9,998 nucleotides of DNA from an uncultured Clostridia bacterium (GTDB lineage Bacteria > Bacillota > Clostridia > Christensenellales > Borkfalkiaceae): contig CALVXL010000165.1 in NCBI GenBank assembly GCA_944369635.1, positions 1 to 9,998 of the forward strand, read 5' to 3'. The notes under the pieces are model-generated. The model saw only the letters and a program-made list of their open reading frames with translations, ran no database searches and was not told the origin of the DNA. Of the stretch, positions 1-6,741 are shown piece by piece; within the stretch, counting starts at the first letter, position 1; each line of letters starts with the position of its first letter. A program made the position numbers and the translations under genes.

Positions 1-221
1 AGCGCCCCGATATTGACTCCCTCCGCCTTTTCTTCTTCCGCCATCGTCGCGGTAAAGCGTATGCCGTCGGGAGATTTCGTGCGAACGGACGCCCCGCTTT
101 TCATCGCAAAGGAGCTTTCTTCCGCCGCAAATGCCGCGCTCATGCCGAACGCCGCCATCGCAAAACAAAATACCGTCGCCAAAACGATTACGATTCGTCT
201 CTTCATCGTTTTCATTTCCAT
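1..221 (-). CDS. Secreted protein N-terminus, 3' end outside window
   Basis: Seventy-three codons are visible and the frame is open to the window edge. The protein begins MEMKTMKRR and continues into a hydrophobic core (IVIVLATVFCFAMAAFGMSAAFA), with a likely signal peptidase I site after AFA (residue 32), before AEESS. Unlike the other exported proteins here it lacks a lipobox, so it is probably released or anchored by a downstream element. The mature start has FAMKSGASVRTKSPDGIRFTATM. The G-A-S-V-R ... G-I-R-F-T pattern recurs, as I recall, at the N-termini of large secreted proteins of gut Clostridia. Starts at 221 or 215 are both possible: GGAGG is four bases before the first, while the second makes an ATGA overlap with the small upstream gene. 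Function cannot be judged from this fragment. Confidence 0.75.
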   Translation of the reverse strand, partial: MEMKTMKRRIVIVLATVFCFAMAAFGMSAAFAAEESSFAMKSGASVRTKSPDGIRFTATMAEEEKAEGVNIGA

Positions 222-334
222 GCTCCCTCCCACGGCCAGTTTTCCACGTAATCGTCGTCGATCAGACTCGACAAAATCACGTCGCTTTCCACCGAAACCT
301 TTTTAAGTTCGGGAGATTCATACTTCTTTCTCAT
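212..334 (-). CDS. Small Trp-rich protein of 40 residues, unknown function
   Basis: This short gene reads MRKKYESPELKKVSVESDVI in its first half and ends in DDDYVENWPWEGAWK. It has a near-perfect ribosome site, AAGGAGG, six bases before the ATG, 12 bases after the lipoprotein stop. Its own stop overlaps the start of the next gene, so it is embedded in the operon and probably translated. It has no signal peptide or membrane segment. The N-terminal K-K-Y-x-x-P-x-L followed by a D-V-I-x-S-S segment resembles a class of short orphan proteins I recall from gut Clostridia and Bacteroidota. Y-x-x-P-x-L is also the recognition motif of many lasso-peptide leaders. The second half is acidic and aromatic (three Trp and one Tyr in the last 13 residues). 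It could be a precursor peptide, a signalling peptide or a small regulatory protein. No maturation enzyme is visible in the window. Confidence 0.72.
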   Translation of the reverse strand: MRKKYESPELKKVSVESDVILSSLIDDDYVENWPWEGAWK

Positions 335-347
335 ATCTTTCCTCCTT
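335..347 (-). promoter_or_regulatory. Ribosome binding site of the 40-residue protein
   Basis: AAGGAGG at 347-341 with a six-base spacer before the ATG at 334. This near-consensus site is the strongest evidence that the short frame is a real gene. Its first base is part of the stop codon of the tandem-domain lipoprotein. Confidence 0.85.
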
Positions 348-1675
348 TAATAATTCAGATTCTGTCCCGCCTGACCGAAATCAAACGAGGGTCTCTCTTC
401 ATAATAAGTTCTGATGTCCGAAACGTAAATCACGTCCCATGCGCCGCCGGCGTTGTCCACAATTTCCAGATAACAGATCTTCCCCAGATACGCCGACAAA
501 TCGAGAAAATATTTCACCGTTTCGTTGCCGTTGCTTTTTTCGTTGGCAAAGCGGAACAGTTCGCGGTTGGTTTTATACTCTTTTACGGACACGTATGTCG
601 TTTTATCGAATTTTTCTCCCTGTGCGGCGCCCAGCTCCATGCTGATCACGCCGCTGCCTTCCAAGACAAACAGCGAGGAGCGCAAAAGCCCTTCCGCCGC
701 GTCGCCGCCCGCATTGCTTTTCAGCGTATTTTCCTCCGTCAGAAATACGTTCTGCTTTTCCGCACCGGAAAAGTCAAAAGCGGTATAGCCGTCGAGTCCT
801 TGCGAAAAATCGCCGTTATAAAGCTGATTGGTCGGCAGATCGGTAAATTGCGGCAATATGTCGACGGCGGTTTCCCCCGCGGGTTCGGTTTCCCAAAAGG
901 TTTTCAGTTCGTCGAACAAAATGTAATCATCTTCGCCCGCGCCGTAATCGCAAAGCTCGATAAATACTTTTCTACCCGCAAAACGCCTCAGATCGGCGCG
1001 GTAAATCGTGGCAGCGCTCTCGTTATAAACCGAATTTGCAAACCTCGCGAGTTCCTCGTCCGTTTCGGCGTCCCGAACGGAAAGATAACACAAAAGCCCG
1101 TTCTTTGCTACGCCGAGCTCGTAAGTGATATACCCCGAACCGCCGACAACGAAATCCTGCGATCGCAAAATGCCCGTTTTTTCCGCAGAATCGTATCCGA
1201 GCATATATTTGTTGTCCGCCGTAAGCGCGTCTTCCCTGCCGACGACTTGCGTAAACGCCTGCATACCCGTTTCGCCTTTGAATACCGTCAGGGCTTTCCA
1301 GCCCGTAAGATCGCCCGTTTCAAAACTGCCGTTTGCAACTTTATACGAGCGGCCTTCCGCCACCGTAAGCTCGAATTTACCTTCTCCCGCATCGGAAACC
1401 GCTGTAAATTCGTATTTACCTTCGTCCAATGTTACAAGATATTGCACTTTAAACACAACGGCGCTTCCCGCGATCGCGTAATCCGCCGTCGTCACGTTAT
1501 TCCCGTAAATATAATCGACGGCTTTATCGTTTTTCTCTATAAAAGAAACTTCCTTGAGCTCGTCAATATCGAACACGGAATTGTCGGAAGAAAATCGGAG
1601 CGATTTATCTTCGCAACCGACAAACGCGCACGCCGCAAGGCAGATGCCGAGCGCTATGCAGAGTAATTTTTTCAT
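347..1675 (-). CDS. Lipoprotein with tandem carbohydrate-binding-like domains
   Basis: The protein has 442 residues with a lipoprotein signal. Two candidate lipoboxes are present, LAAC (Cys16) and FVGC (Cys21); LAAC is the more canonical. Residues 30-108 look like one Ig-like beta domain. Two homologous copies of a beta-sandwich follow, at about 115-265 and 287-428. The first has NGSF, GILRSQDFVVGGSGYITYELG, YLSVRDAETDEELARFAN and YGAGEDDYILFDELKTFWETEP. The second has NGDF, GLLRSSLFVLEGSGVISMELG, YVSVKEYKTNRELFRFAN and NAGGAWDVIYVSDIRTYYEERP. I recall similar modules in Clostridia attached to GH32-type and other surface enzymes, where they are taken as carbohydrate-binding. No catalytic domain is present. 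The likely job is holding glycan at the cell surface near the importer. Its ATG overlaps the DUF1861 stop (ATGA), and GGAGGG precedes it. Confidence 0.85.
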   Translation of the reverse strand: MKKLLCIALGICLAACAFVGCEDKSLRFSSDNSVFDIDELKEVSFIEKNDKAVDYIYGNNVTTADYAIAGSAVVFKVQYLVTLDEGKYEFTAVSDAGEGKFELTVAEGRSYKVANGSFETGDLTGWKALTVFKGETGMQAFTQVVGREDALTADNKYMLGYDSAEKTGILRSQDFVVGGSGYITYELGVAKNGLLCYLSVRDAETDEELARFANSVYNESAATIYRADLRRFAGRKVFIELCDYGAGEDDYILFDELKTFWETEPAGETAVDILPQFTDLPTNQLYNGDFSQGLDGYTAFDFSGAEKQNVFLTEENTLKSNAGGDAAEGLLRSSLFVLEGSGVISMELGAAQGEKFDKTTYVSVKEYKTNRELFRFANEKSNGNETVKYFLDLSAYLGKICYLEIVDNAGGAWDVIYVSDIRTYYEERPSFDFGQAGQNLNY

Positions 1676-2598
1676 ACGCCCTCCGCAAACGGATCCTTTA
1701 TAACCGCCTTATGCGCTTCCGCATCCGAAAGCCCCGTATAAACGGTTGCCGTACCGTCCTTGTTACGGACAAGCCCGCCCATGAATACAACGTCTATGAG
1801 ATCCTTGCGCTTATACGCGCCCGCCGCAAAATCTTTCCGCTCGCAGATGATCTTCAGATCGCTCCATCCGGCGGTTTCGGGATCGAGCACGAACGTCATT
1901 CCGTAATAATGGCGGATATCGCCTTCTTCCATCGAAGCGATGTGCCCCACCACGCCGATTTTGCCGTTTTCAAGTTCCGTAGCGTCGTTCACGCCACCCC
2001 AGCTCTCCTCGTCGAACAAGCCTTCGAGCAGCGGAGCGGAGGCGATCGTCTCCTCCGTCACGTCGTCAAGGCTGGTTGCGCGAACAAAACCGATGGTACC
2101 CTTACCGCCGCGTTCGCCCTGCGGGCGGGAAAACACCAGCACGCCGTTTTTATACGCAAACACCCGCGCGTCCTTCATCTTCGGCGGCGACTGCAAAAAC
2201 GCTTCGGGCGAAGTCAATGCGTTTTTATAAAAGGTGGTGCGCCACGATTCGATATTGCCGTTTTCGCCAGCAAACACCTTCGTGCCGCCGAGAACGATAC
2301 CGCCGACGTCCGAAACGCAGGGATCTTGCAGCATTTCGATTTTAACATTCGTTGCATGATAGCGACCGTCCTCTTCCCGGCGGAACAAAACGGTTTCGGA
2401 AAGCTCGGAATCCCGCGCCTCCGCTCTGCCGAAAATATATTTTTCTCCGCCGACTTCAAATTCCTTGCTGACGTTGTAAACGTCTTTTCCCTGCACGCAT
2501 TCGCCGCAGAAACAAAGTTTTTCCGTTTCCAATACCGTCTTGCGGTTTCTGTATGTCTCGAGCAACTGTCTTACCCTTTCGCTTTTGATTTCTTTCAT
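1672..2598 (-). CDS. DUF1861-type beta-propeller protein, putative glycan-active enzyme
   Basis: The protein has 308 residues and no signal peptide, so it is probably cytosolic. The N-terminal part matches what I recall of the DUF1861 (PF08950) family: KDVYNVS (38-44), then GRAEARDSELSETVLF (57-72). Further conserved-looking motifs are VFSRPQGERGGKGTIGF (155-171), WGGVNDATELENGKIGVVGH (200-219), YYGMTFVLDP (231-240), YKRKDLIDVVFMGGL (262-276) and a terminal YTGLSDAEAHK. These repeated short beta motifs fit a five-bladed propeller related in layout to GH130, GH43 and GH32. The start at 2598 is chosen because its ATG overlaps the permease stop as ATGA; longer in-frame starts run into the permease gene. 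DUF1861 has no biochemical function known to me. Its place between a sugar permease and a carbohydrate-binding-like lipoprotein, with GH130 in the same operon, suggests a second enzyme for the imported glycan. Confidence 0.75.
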   Translation of the reverse strand: MKEIKSERVRQLLETYRNRKTVLETEKLCFCGECVQGKDVYNVSKEFEVGGEKYIFGRAEARDSELSETVLFRREEDGRYHATNVKIEMLQDPCVSDVGGIVLGGTKVFAGENGNIESWRTTFYKNALTSPEAFLQSPPKMKDARVFAYKNGVLVFSRPQGERGGKGTIGFVRATSLDDVTEETIASAPLLEGLFDEESWGGVNDATELENGKIGVVGHIASMEEGDIRHYYGMTFVLDPETAGWSDLKIICERKDFAAGAYKRKDLIDVVFMGGLVRNKDGTATVYTGLSDAEAHKAVIKDPFAEGV

Positions 2599-3467
2599 CC
2601 TTTTAACCCCGTTCCCGTAACGCTTTCCAAAAATTGTTTCTGCATGAAACTGAACAACAATACCACCGGCAACATGGCGATGATGCATGCGACCGACACA
2701 TAATTCCAAGGTACGATATAAGAACTCGACCCGCTTTTGTAAAGATTTTCAAAAATACTGATACTGTTCGCCATCAGCCAATCTTTCTTTTCCGTAACGT
2801 AGAGCGCGGGGCCGTACAAGTCGTTATACGTACCGATAAAATACAGCAAGATGACCGTCGTATATACGGGCACGTTCAGCGGCACGACGATTTTGAAAAA
2901 CGCGCGGAATTCACCGCAACCGTCGATGCGCGCCGCCTCGAGATAATCCATCGGAAGCGATTCGAAAAACTGTTTGAACATGAAGATCATGAACACGTCC
3001 GTTCCGAACCAGCAGGAAACCCAAAGCGGAATATAAAAGACGTTTTTAAGCCCCGTATTGACCATGAATTCGTAGATGGGAATGCCGAGCAGTTCGCCGG
3101 GCACCATCATCGTGGCGAGCATGACAAAAAACAGCGCGTTCTTTCCGGGAAAGCGGAATTTTGCAAACCCGTACGCCGCAAAAGAACAGGTGATACACGT
3201 TCCCGCGGCTTTCAGCACGAACACCAGAACGGTGTTGAAAAACATGCGCACCACGTTGTAGTCTTCGTGGTTGAGCACGAATTTTATATTTTCGATAAGC
3301 TCGAAAGAATGCGGTATCATGGTCGCGGTCGTAGTGGCTTCTTCCAGGCTCTTAAAAGAAGTGATGAGAAGATAGTAAAGCGGAAGCAACGCGACCACGG
3401 AGAAAAATATCAGCCAGAAATACAGATTGACTTTTTCCTTTTTCGAGTATAAAGAATATTTTTTCAT
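2595..3467 (-). CDS. ABC sugar importer permease, MalG/UgpE type
   Basis: This is a 290-residue second permease of the CUT1 importer. It has the short N-terminal cytoplasmic tail and early membrane helix (17-36) usual in MalG-type partners, further hydrophobic segments near 74-98, 111-131, 143-163, 200-217 and 256-275, and the EAA loop at 175-200: YLEAARIDGCGEFRAFFKI, then VVPLNVP. The ITSFKSLEEA segment after the first helix is also characteristic. A GTG at 3482 overlaps the previous stop and would add five residues. The ATG at 3467 is chosen because GGAGGTG lies just upstream of it and not of the GTG. The stop codon overlaps the start of the DUF1861 gene (ATGA), which implies translational coupling. 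In EAA loops the third position is usually followed by a small residue and Gly; the DG here fits. Confidence 0.93.
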   Translation of the reverse strand: MKKYSLYSKKEKVNLYFWLIFFSVVALLPLYYLLITSFKSLEEATTTATMIPHSFELIENIKFVLNHEDYNVVRMFFNTVLVFVLKAAGTCITCSFAAYGFAKFRFPGKNALFFVMLATMMVPGELLGIPIYEFMVNTGLKNVFYIPLWVSCWFGTDVFMIFMFKQFFESLPMDYLEAARIDGCGEFRAFFKIVVPLNVPVYTTVILLYFIGTYNDLYGPALYVTEKKDWLMANSISIFENLYKSGSSSYIVPWNYVSVACIIAMLPVVLLFSFMQKQFLESVTGTGLKG

Positions 3468-3477
3468 ACGCACCTCC
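3468..3477 (-). promoter_or_regulatory. Ribosome binding site deciding the second permease start
   Basis: GGAGG at 3477-3473, five bases before the ATG at 3467. The alternative GTG at 3482 lies upstream of this site and has no comparable site in front of it. Confidence 0.85.
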
Positions 3478-3478
3478 G

Positions 3479-4393
3479 TCACGACACGTCCTTTTCCACA
3501 TAGAAGCGCGAAAGCAGGAACTGAATACCCGTAAGCGCGAGGATAATGAGGAAGAAAATATACGCCATCGCGGAGGCATATCCCAAACGGAAAGGCGAGT
3601 TGAACGCCGTTTTGAACATATAGATCGGGAAGAGCAACGTGGAATTCGACGGCCAGCCGTCGCCGTTGCCCATCACGAACGCAAGGTTGAATGACTTAAG
3701 CCCGTCGATGGTGATGAGTATGACGTTGAAAAAGAGCATCGGAGAAATGAGCGGCAAGGTAATGGAAACGAACCTGCGCCATTTCGACGCTCCCATCACC
3801 ATGGCGGCTTCGTAATATTCTTTGGAAACGCCTTGGATCGCCGCAAGGAACACCAGCATTTTCACGCCGAAACCGAAAGAGCTGATAATGATCATCGTTA
3901 ATAGCGCCGTATCCGGTCCCGCATACCATAGCGGCAAATTCTTTACACCGAAGAGCCGCAGAATTTCGTTGACGAATCCGTTGTACGGGTTAAAGAGATT
4001 TTTATACACCGCGCCCACCGCAAAACTCGGTATGATAAAGGGCAGCATATACACCGTTTTGAAAAAAACGATACCGCGCACTTTGGAACTTAAGAGAAGG
4101 GCGAGTACCATCGACGTGATGAGCACGGCAATTCCGCTGAAAAACGCGTAAATGAAAGATTGCTTTATGGACTGCCAGAAGAGCGTATCCTTCGTAAGCG
4201 CGTAAATATAGTTTTCAAATCCCTTGAAATCGTAAGAAAGAGCGAATATCGTTTTATCCGTAAAGCTCAAAAGAAGCGTGCGGATTATGGGATAGAGATA
4301 AAACAGTAAAAAGCCGACGAGCGCCAGTCCCGTAAACAAAAGAAAATACGTATAATCTTTTTTCCAAAGTTTCTTTTTGGAAGTACCCTGCAT
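3479..4393 (-). CDS. ABC sugar importer permease, MalF/UgpA type
   Basis: This is a 304-residue inner-membrane permease of the CUT1 class, with about six hydrophobic segments (near 16-42, 78-101, 111-131, 162-186, 213-230 and 272-294). The EAA loop that docks the ATPase is clear at 194-218: YEAAMVMGASKWRRF, then ITLPLISP. A GTG at 4411 overlaps the upstream stop codon and would add six residues. The ATG at 4393 is preferred because GGAGG sits seven bases before it, between the two candidates. It pairs with the following permease to form the membrane channel for the binding protein encoded just upstream. The DGWPSNSTLLFPIYMFKTAF region (245-264) is typical of the MalF-like partner. No ATPase gene is present in the window, so the complex must use one encoded elsewhere. 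Confidence 0.93.
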   Translation of the reverse strand: MQGTSKKKLWKKDYTYFLLFTGLALVGFLLFYLYPIIRTLLLSFTDKTIFALSYDFKGFENYIYALTKDTLFWQSIKQSFIYAFFSGIAVLITSMVLALLLSSKVRGIVFFKTVYMLPFIIPSFAVGAVYKNLFNPYNGFVNEILRLFGVKNLPLWYAGPDTALLTMIIISSFGFGVKMLVFLAAIQGVSKEYYEAAMVMGASKWRRFVSITLPLISPMLFFNVILITIDGLKSFNLAFVMGNGDGWPSNSTLLFPIYMFKTAFNSPFRLGYASAMAYIFFLIILALTGIQFLLSRFYVEKDVS

Positions 4394-4405
4394 TTTCGTT
4401 CCTCC
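4394..4405 (-). promoter_or_regulatory. Ribosome binding site deciding the first permease start
   Basis: GGAGG at 4405-4401, seven bases before the ATG at 4393. It lies downstream of the alternative GTG at 4411, so it supports only the ATG. Confidence 0.85.
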
Positions 4406-4407
4406 GT

Positions 4408-5712
4408 TCACGCGGCAAGATTTTTATAATAATTGTCGACGTTGGTTTTAATGCGTGCGAGCACGGCGGAGACGTCCGTCTCGCTTCCTCTGCCCGTAAT
4501 AAACAGTTTATAAAGTTCGGACATGGCGATCTCGCGGCATACCTTGCTGAAGTCCTGTTCCGCGGGAAGCGTGACGGCTTTATCCACCGCCGCAAAGAAC
4601 GCATCCATGTCCCGCCCGTTCTGCTCTTCTTCGGGAAGCGCCGCGATGAGTTCGCGCATATTCTTGAGCGCGCCGATCTTGTTATAGGAATACATCTTAA
4701 GCGCGCCCTCCTCTCCTGCCCAGAGCTTTAAAAATTCAAAAGCGGCGTCGGGTTTTTTGCTCCTTACGGATATGCCGAATGCATCGGCGGAAATTTCGCC
4801 GCCGCGCGCGTCGGGGTTGTCGACAGGCGTGGGCAAAACGGCAATGTCCCAGTTGAGTCCCAGCGCGTCATAGCTGTACCAATCCCCCGTATGTCCGCCT
4901 AAAATCATCGCGGCCTTCTTCGAAAGGAAAGAAAACCCGCCCTCCGCCTCGACGGCGTTCGGCGCGAATTTTTCCGTTTCGTCGCCCATCGACTTCTTCA
5001 CGAAAAATTCCGTCGCCTCGAGCGCTTCGGGCGAATCGAGCGCGCAAACCTTATTATCGGAACCGGCTTCGTAGAAACTGCCGCCGGCCTGATTCACATA
5101 GACGAGCCATTCTCCCCACCACTTGATCTGCGTTTCGCAACCGAACTGCGTGTAAGCGCCGCCTTCCGTTTTCGTGAGCGCGATACCCGCTTTGCGGAAA
5201 TCTTCCCACGTCCAGGTGTCGTTCGGATACACGCTTTCGTTTTCGGAAAGACCTAACGTCGCGCGGATTTCCTCCGCCGATTCATCGAACATATCCTTAT
5301 TGTAATAAAGGAGCGACGTATTGATGGAAGTAGGCAACGCGTAAACGTTCCCGTCTATGGTAAGCGCCTGCATGACCGAATCGATATAATCGCCCGTATC
5401 CATACCGCTTTTTTCGATATAGTCGTTGAGCGGCAGGAAGGATTCCTTCATGCCGAGGATATCTACGGTACTGGTCTTGATGATGTCCGGCTCGTTTGCC
5501 GTGCCGATGAGCTTGCTGATGTCCTGTCCGTACGTCGCGGAAACTTCCGTACCCGTCGTTTCGGTAAAGTAATCAAACAGCTCGTCGTAACGGCCTTCAT
5601 CTTCCAGATCGAGCGCGATTTTCAGCGCGCCGCCGCCGTTTTGACACCCCGCGAAGGAAAACGCGGTAAAAGCAAACACGGCGGATAAACAAAATACAAC
5701 GAATTTTTTCAT
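4408..5712 (-). CDS. ABC sugar importer, extracellular solute-binding lipoprotein (CUT1)
   Basis: The protein has 434 residues, typical of family 1 solute-binding proteins that feed CUT1 oligosaccharide importers. A longer frame reaches 5781, but the start at 5712 is chosen because it gives a clean lipoprotein signal (MKKFVVFCLSAVFAFTAFSF, then AGC with Cys23) and has AAGGTGA five bases upstream. The mature protein would be anchored to the outer face of the membrane. Family-typical segments include PDIIKTSTVDIL (75-86), GNVYALPTSINTSLLYYNKDMF (121-142), TWTWEDFRKAGIALTKTEGG (166-185) and the late helix PDAAFEFLKLWAGEEGALKM (321-340). Aromatic residues in KWWGEWLVY (197-205) and GDWYSYD (276-282) are good candidates for stacking on sugar rings. 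It is followed after 14 bases by the first permease. The ligand is not readable from sequence; GH130 next door suggests a beta-mannoside oligosaccharide. Confidence 0.92.
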   Translation of the reverse strand: MKKFVVFCLSAVFAFTAFSFAGCQNGGGALKIALDLEDEGRYDELFDYFTETTGTEVSATYGQDISKLIGTANEPDIIKTSTVDILGMKESFLPLNDYIEKSGMDTGDYIDSVMQALTIDGNVYALPTSINTSLLYYNKDMFDESAEEIRATLGLSENESVYPNDTWTWEDFRKAGIALTKTEGGAYTQFGCETQIKWWGEWLVYVNQAGGSFYEAGSDNKVCALDSPEALEATEFFVKKSMGDETEKFAPNAVEAEGGFSFLSKKAAMILGGHTGDWYSYDALGLNWDIAVLPTPVDNPDARGGEISADAFGISVRSKKPDAAFEFLKLWAGEEGALKMYSYNKIGALKNMRELIAALPEEEQNGRDMDAFFAAVDKAVTLPAEQDFSKVCREIAMSELYKLFITGRGSETDVSAVLARIKTNVDNYYKNLAA

Positions 5713-5724
5713 ATTTATCACCTT
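5713..5724 (-). promoter_or_regulatory. Ribosome binding site of the sugar-binding protein, containing the GH130 stop
   Basis: AAGGTGA at 5724-5718, five bases before the ATG at 5712. The TGA within it is the stop codon of the GH130 gene, so termination and initiation are physically coupled. This site also argues against the longer start at 5781. Confidence 0.8.
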
Positions 5725-6734
5725 ACGTTTTCGTAAATTTCTCCGAGCGACAATTCCGCCATAGCGACATTCGTATCGCACGTTCCGTAATAAATCCTGA
5801 CTTTTTCCCCTTCGGCGATCATACCGCAGGTAAACACGACGTTTTTGAAAAAACCGTTCTTTTCAAAGTCTTCCGTGACCTCGATGAGCGGAACGGTGCC
5901 GCGCGCCTCGATTTTTTCGGGATCGTCCTTATTCATGATCATCGCATAGAGTTTATAGCAATTGTTCTCGTCAGCCGCATGGAAAATTTCCAGCCAGCCT
6001 TCCTTCGTCAGCACGGGAACGGCGCCCGCGCCCACGCGCTCGTTGCCGTCCTCGTCGGAACGGAGCAACACGCGGTATCCGCCCCAATGACGGAGGTCCG
6101 GACTTTCCGCAATCCACATATCCGGTTTTGCAAACTGCGAAGTGCTGGGACGGTGCAGCGCATAATACTTATCTCCGATTTTATGCGGAAAGATAACTAC
6201 GTCCTTATTGTCCGCATAAAAGATCACGCCCTTCCTCTCAAATGTCTGAAAATCGGAAGTAACCATAAGTTTTGTATTGATCCCGCAGTCGCTGATCGCC
6301 GAATATGTGATATAATACACGCCGTCGATCTCGGTGATACGTGGATCCTCTATGCCGTATTCCTCGTCCGGACCTTCGGGCAGGATGCGGCGGTCGGTGA
6401 TGCGAAAATCCAATCCGTCTTCGCTTTCCGCAATCAGAAAGTACGAAAGCGAAGTAAGATAATTTTTATGACTGTTCTTCACGACGCGGCAATCGGAAAA
6501 ATCGTATTTTCCGCTGCTTTTATCCAGCCTGATGATATTCAGACCGCTCCTTTCGTCATACTCGGGAACGAGAAAATAGTTTTCGTCTTTCTGCACTGGA
6601 CGTTCCGCCACCCTGACCAGCATAACGGTTTTTCCGCCGCATTTCGCCACGGCGGGGTTGAACGCGCCGATGACTTCAAATCCTTTGAAATACGGAACGA
6701 TGTTCTCCGCTTTTAATATCTGCCGTTTTTTCAT
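5718..6734 (-). CDS. GH130 family beta-mannoside phosphorylase or hydrolase
   Basis: The protein has 338 residues, normal for GH130, and no signal peptide, so it is cytosolic. GH130 enzymes are five-bladed beta-propellers that cleave beta-mannosides, either with phosphate to give mannose 1-phosphate or with water. Family-like motifs appear in order: FNPAV (25-29), VRVAERPV (40-47), YGIEDPRIT (126-134), KDVVIFPHKIGDKYYALHRP (177-196), ERVGAGAVPVLTKEGWLEIFHA (232-253), VVFTCGMI (299-306) and the terminal YYGTCDTNVAMAEL (316-328). Asp130 in the EDPR motif is at the position of the known family proton donor. The start is set by AAGGA five bases before the ATG. The gene begins seven bases after the lipoprotein stop, and its own stop codon lies inside the ribosome site of the next gene, the sugar-binding protein. 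It therefore probably acts on sugars brought in by that importer. I cannot assign the subfamily, so substrate linkage and phosphorolysis versus hydrolysis stay open. Confidence 0.88.
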   Translation of the reverse strand: MKKRQILKAENIVPYFKGFEVIGAFNPAVAKCGGKTVMLVRVAERPVQKDENYFLVPEYDERSGLNIIRLDKSSGKYDFSDCRVVKNSHKNYLTSLSYFLIAESEDGLDFRITDRRILPEGPDEEYGIEDPRITEIDGVYYITYSAISDCGINTKLMVTSDFQTFERKGVIFYADNKDVVIFPHKIGDKYYALHRPSTSQFAKPDMWIAESPDLRHWGGYRVLLRSDEDGNERVGAGAVPVLTKEGWLEIFHAADENNCYKLYAMIMNKDDPEKIEARGTVPLIEVTEDFEKNGFFKNVVFTCGMIAEGEKVRIYYGTCDTNVAMAELSLGEIYENVR

Positions 6735-6741
6735 ACTTTCC

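Noticed and set aside
131..1666. A 511-codon plus-strand open frame opposite the tandem-domain lipoprotein gene
   Set aside because: It lies antisense to a gene with clear signal peptide, duplicated domains and ribosome site. Its translation is rich in Phe, Arg and Ile without domain pattern, and it runs through the start of the 40-residue gene. Long antisense frames recur here (also 1711-2703, 2634-3452, 5979-6716, 6658-7626 and 7693-9006) and follow from the codon usage of the real genes.
4394..4411. GTG start for the first permease overlapping the upstream TGA
   Set aside because: The GGAGG site lies between this GTG and the ATG at 4393, so it can serve only the ATG. The same reasoning rejects the GTG at 3482 for the second permease.
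5713..5781. Longer N-terminus for the sugar-binding protein (23 extra residues)
   Set aside because: The extension is Arg-rich, overlaps the GH130 gene and would bury the lipoprotein signal. The start at 5712 has a good ribosome site.
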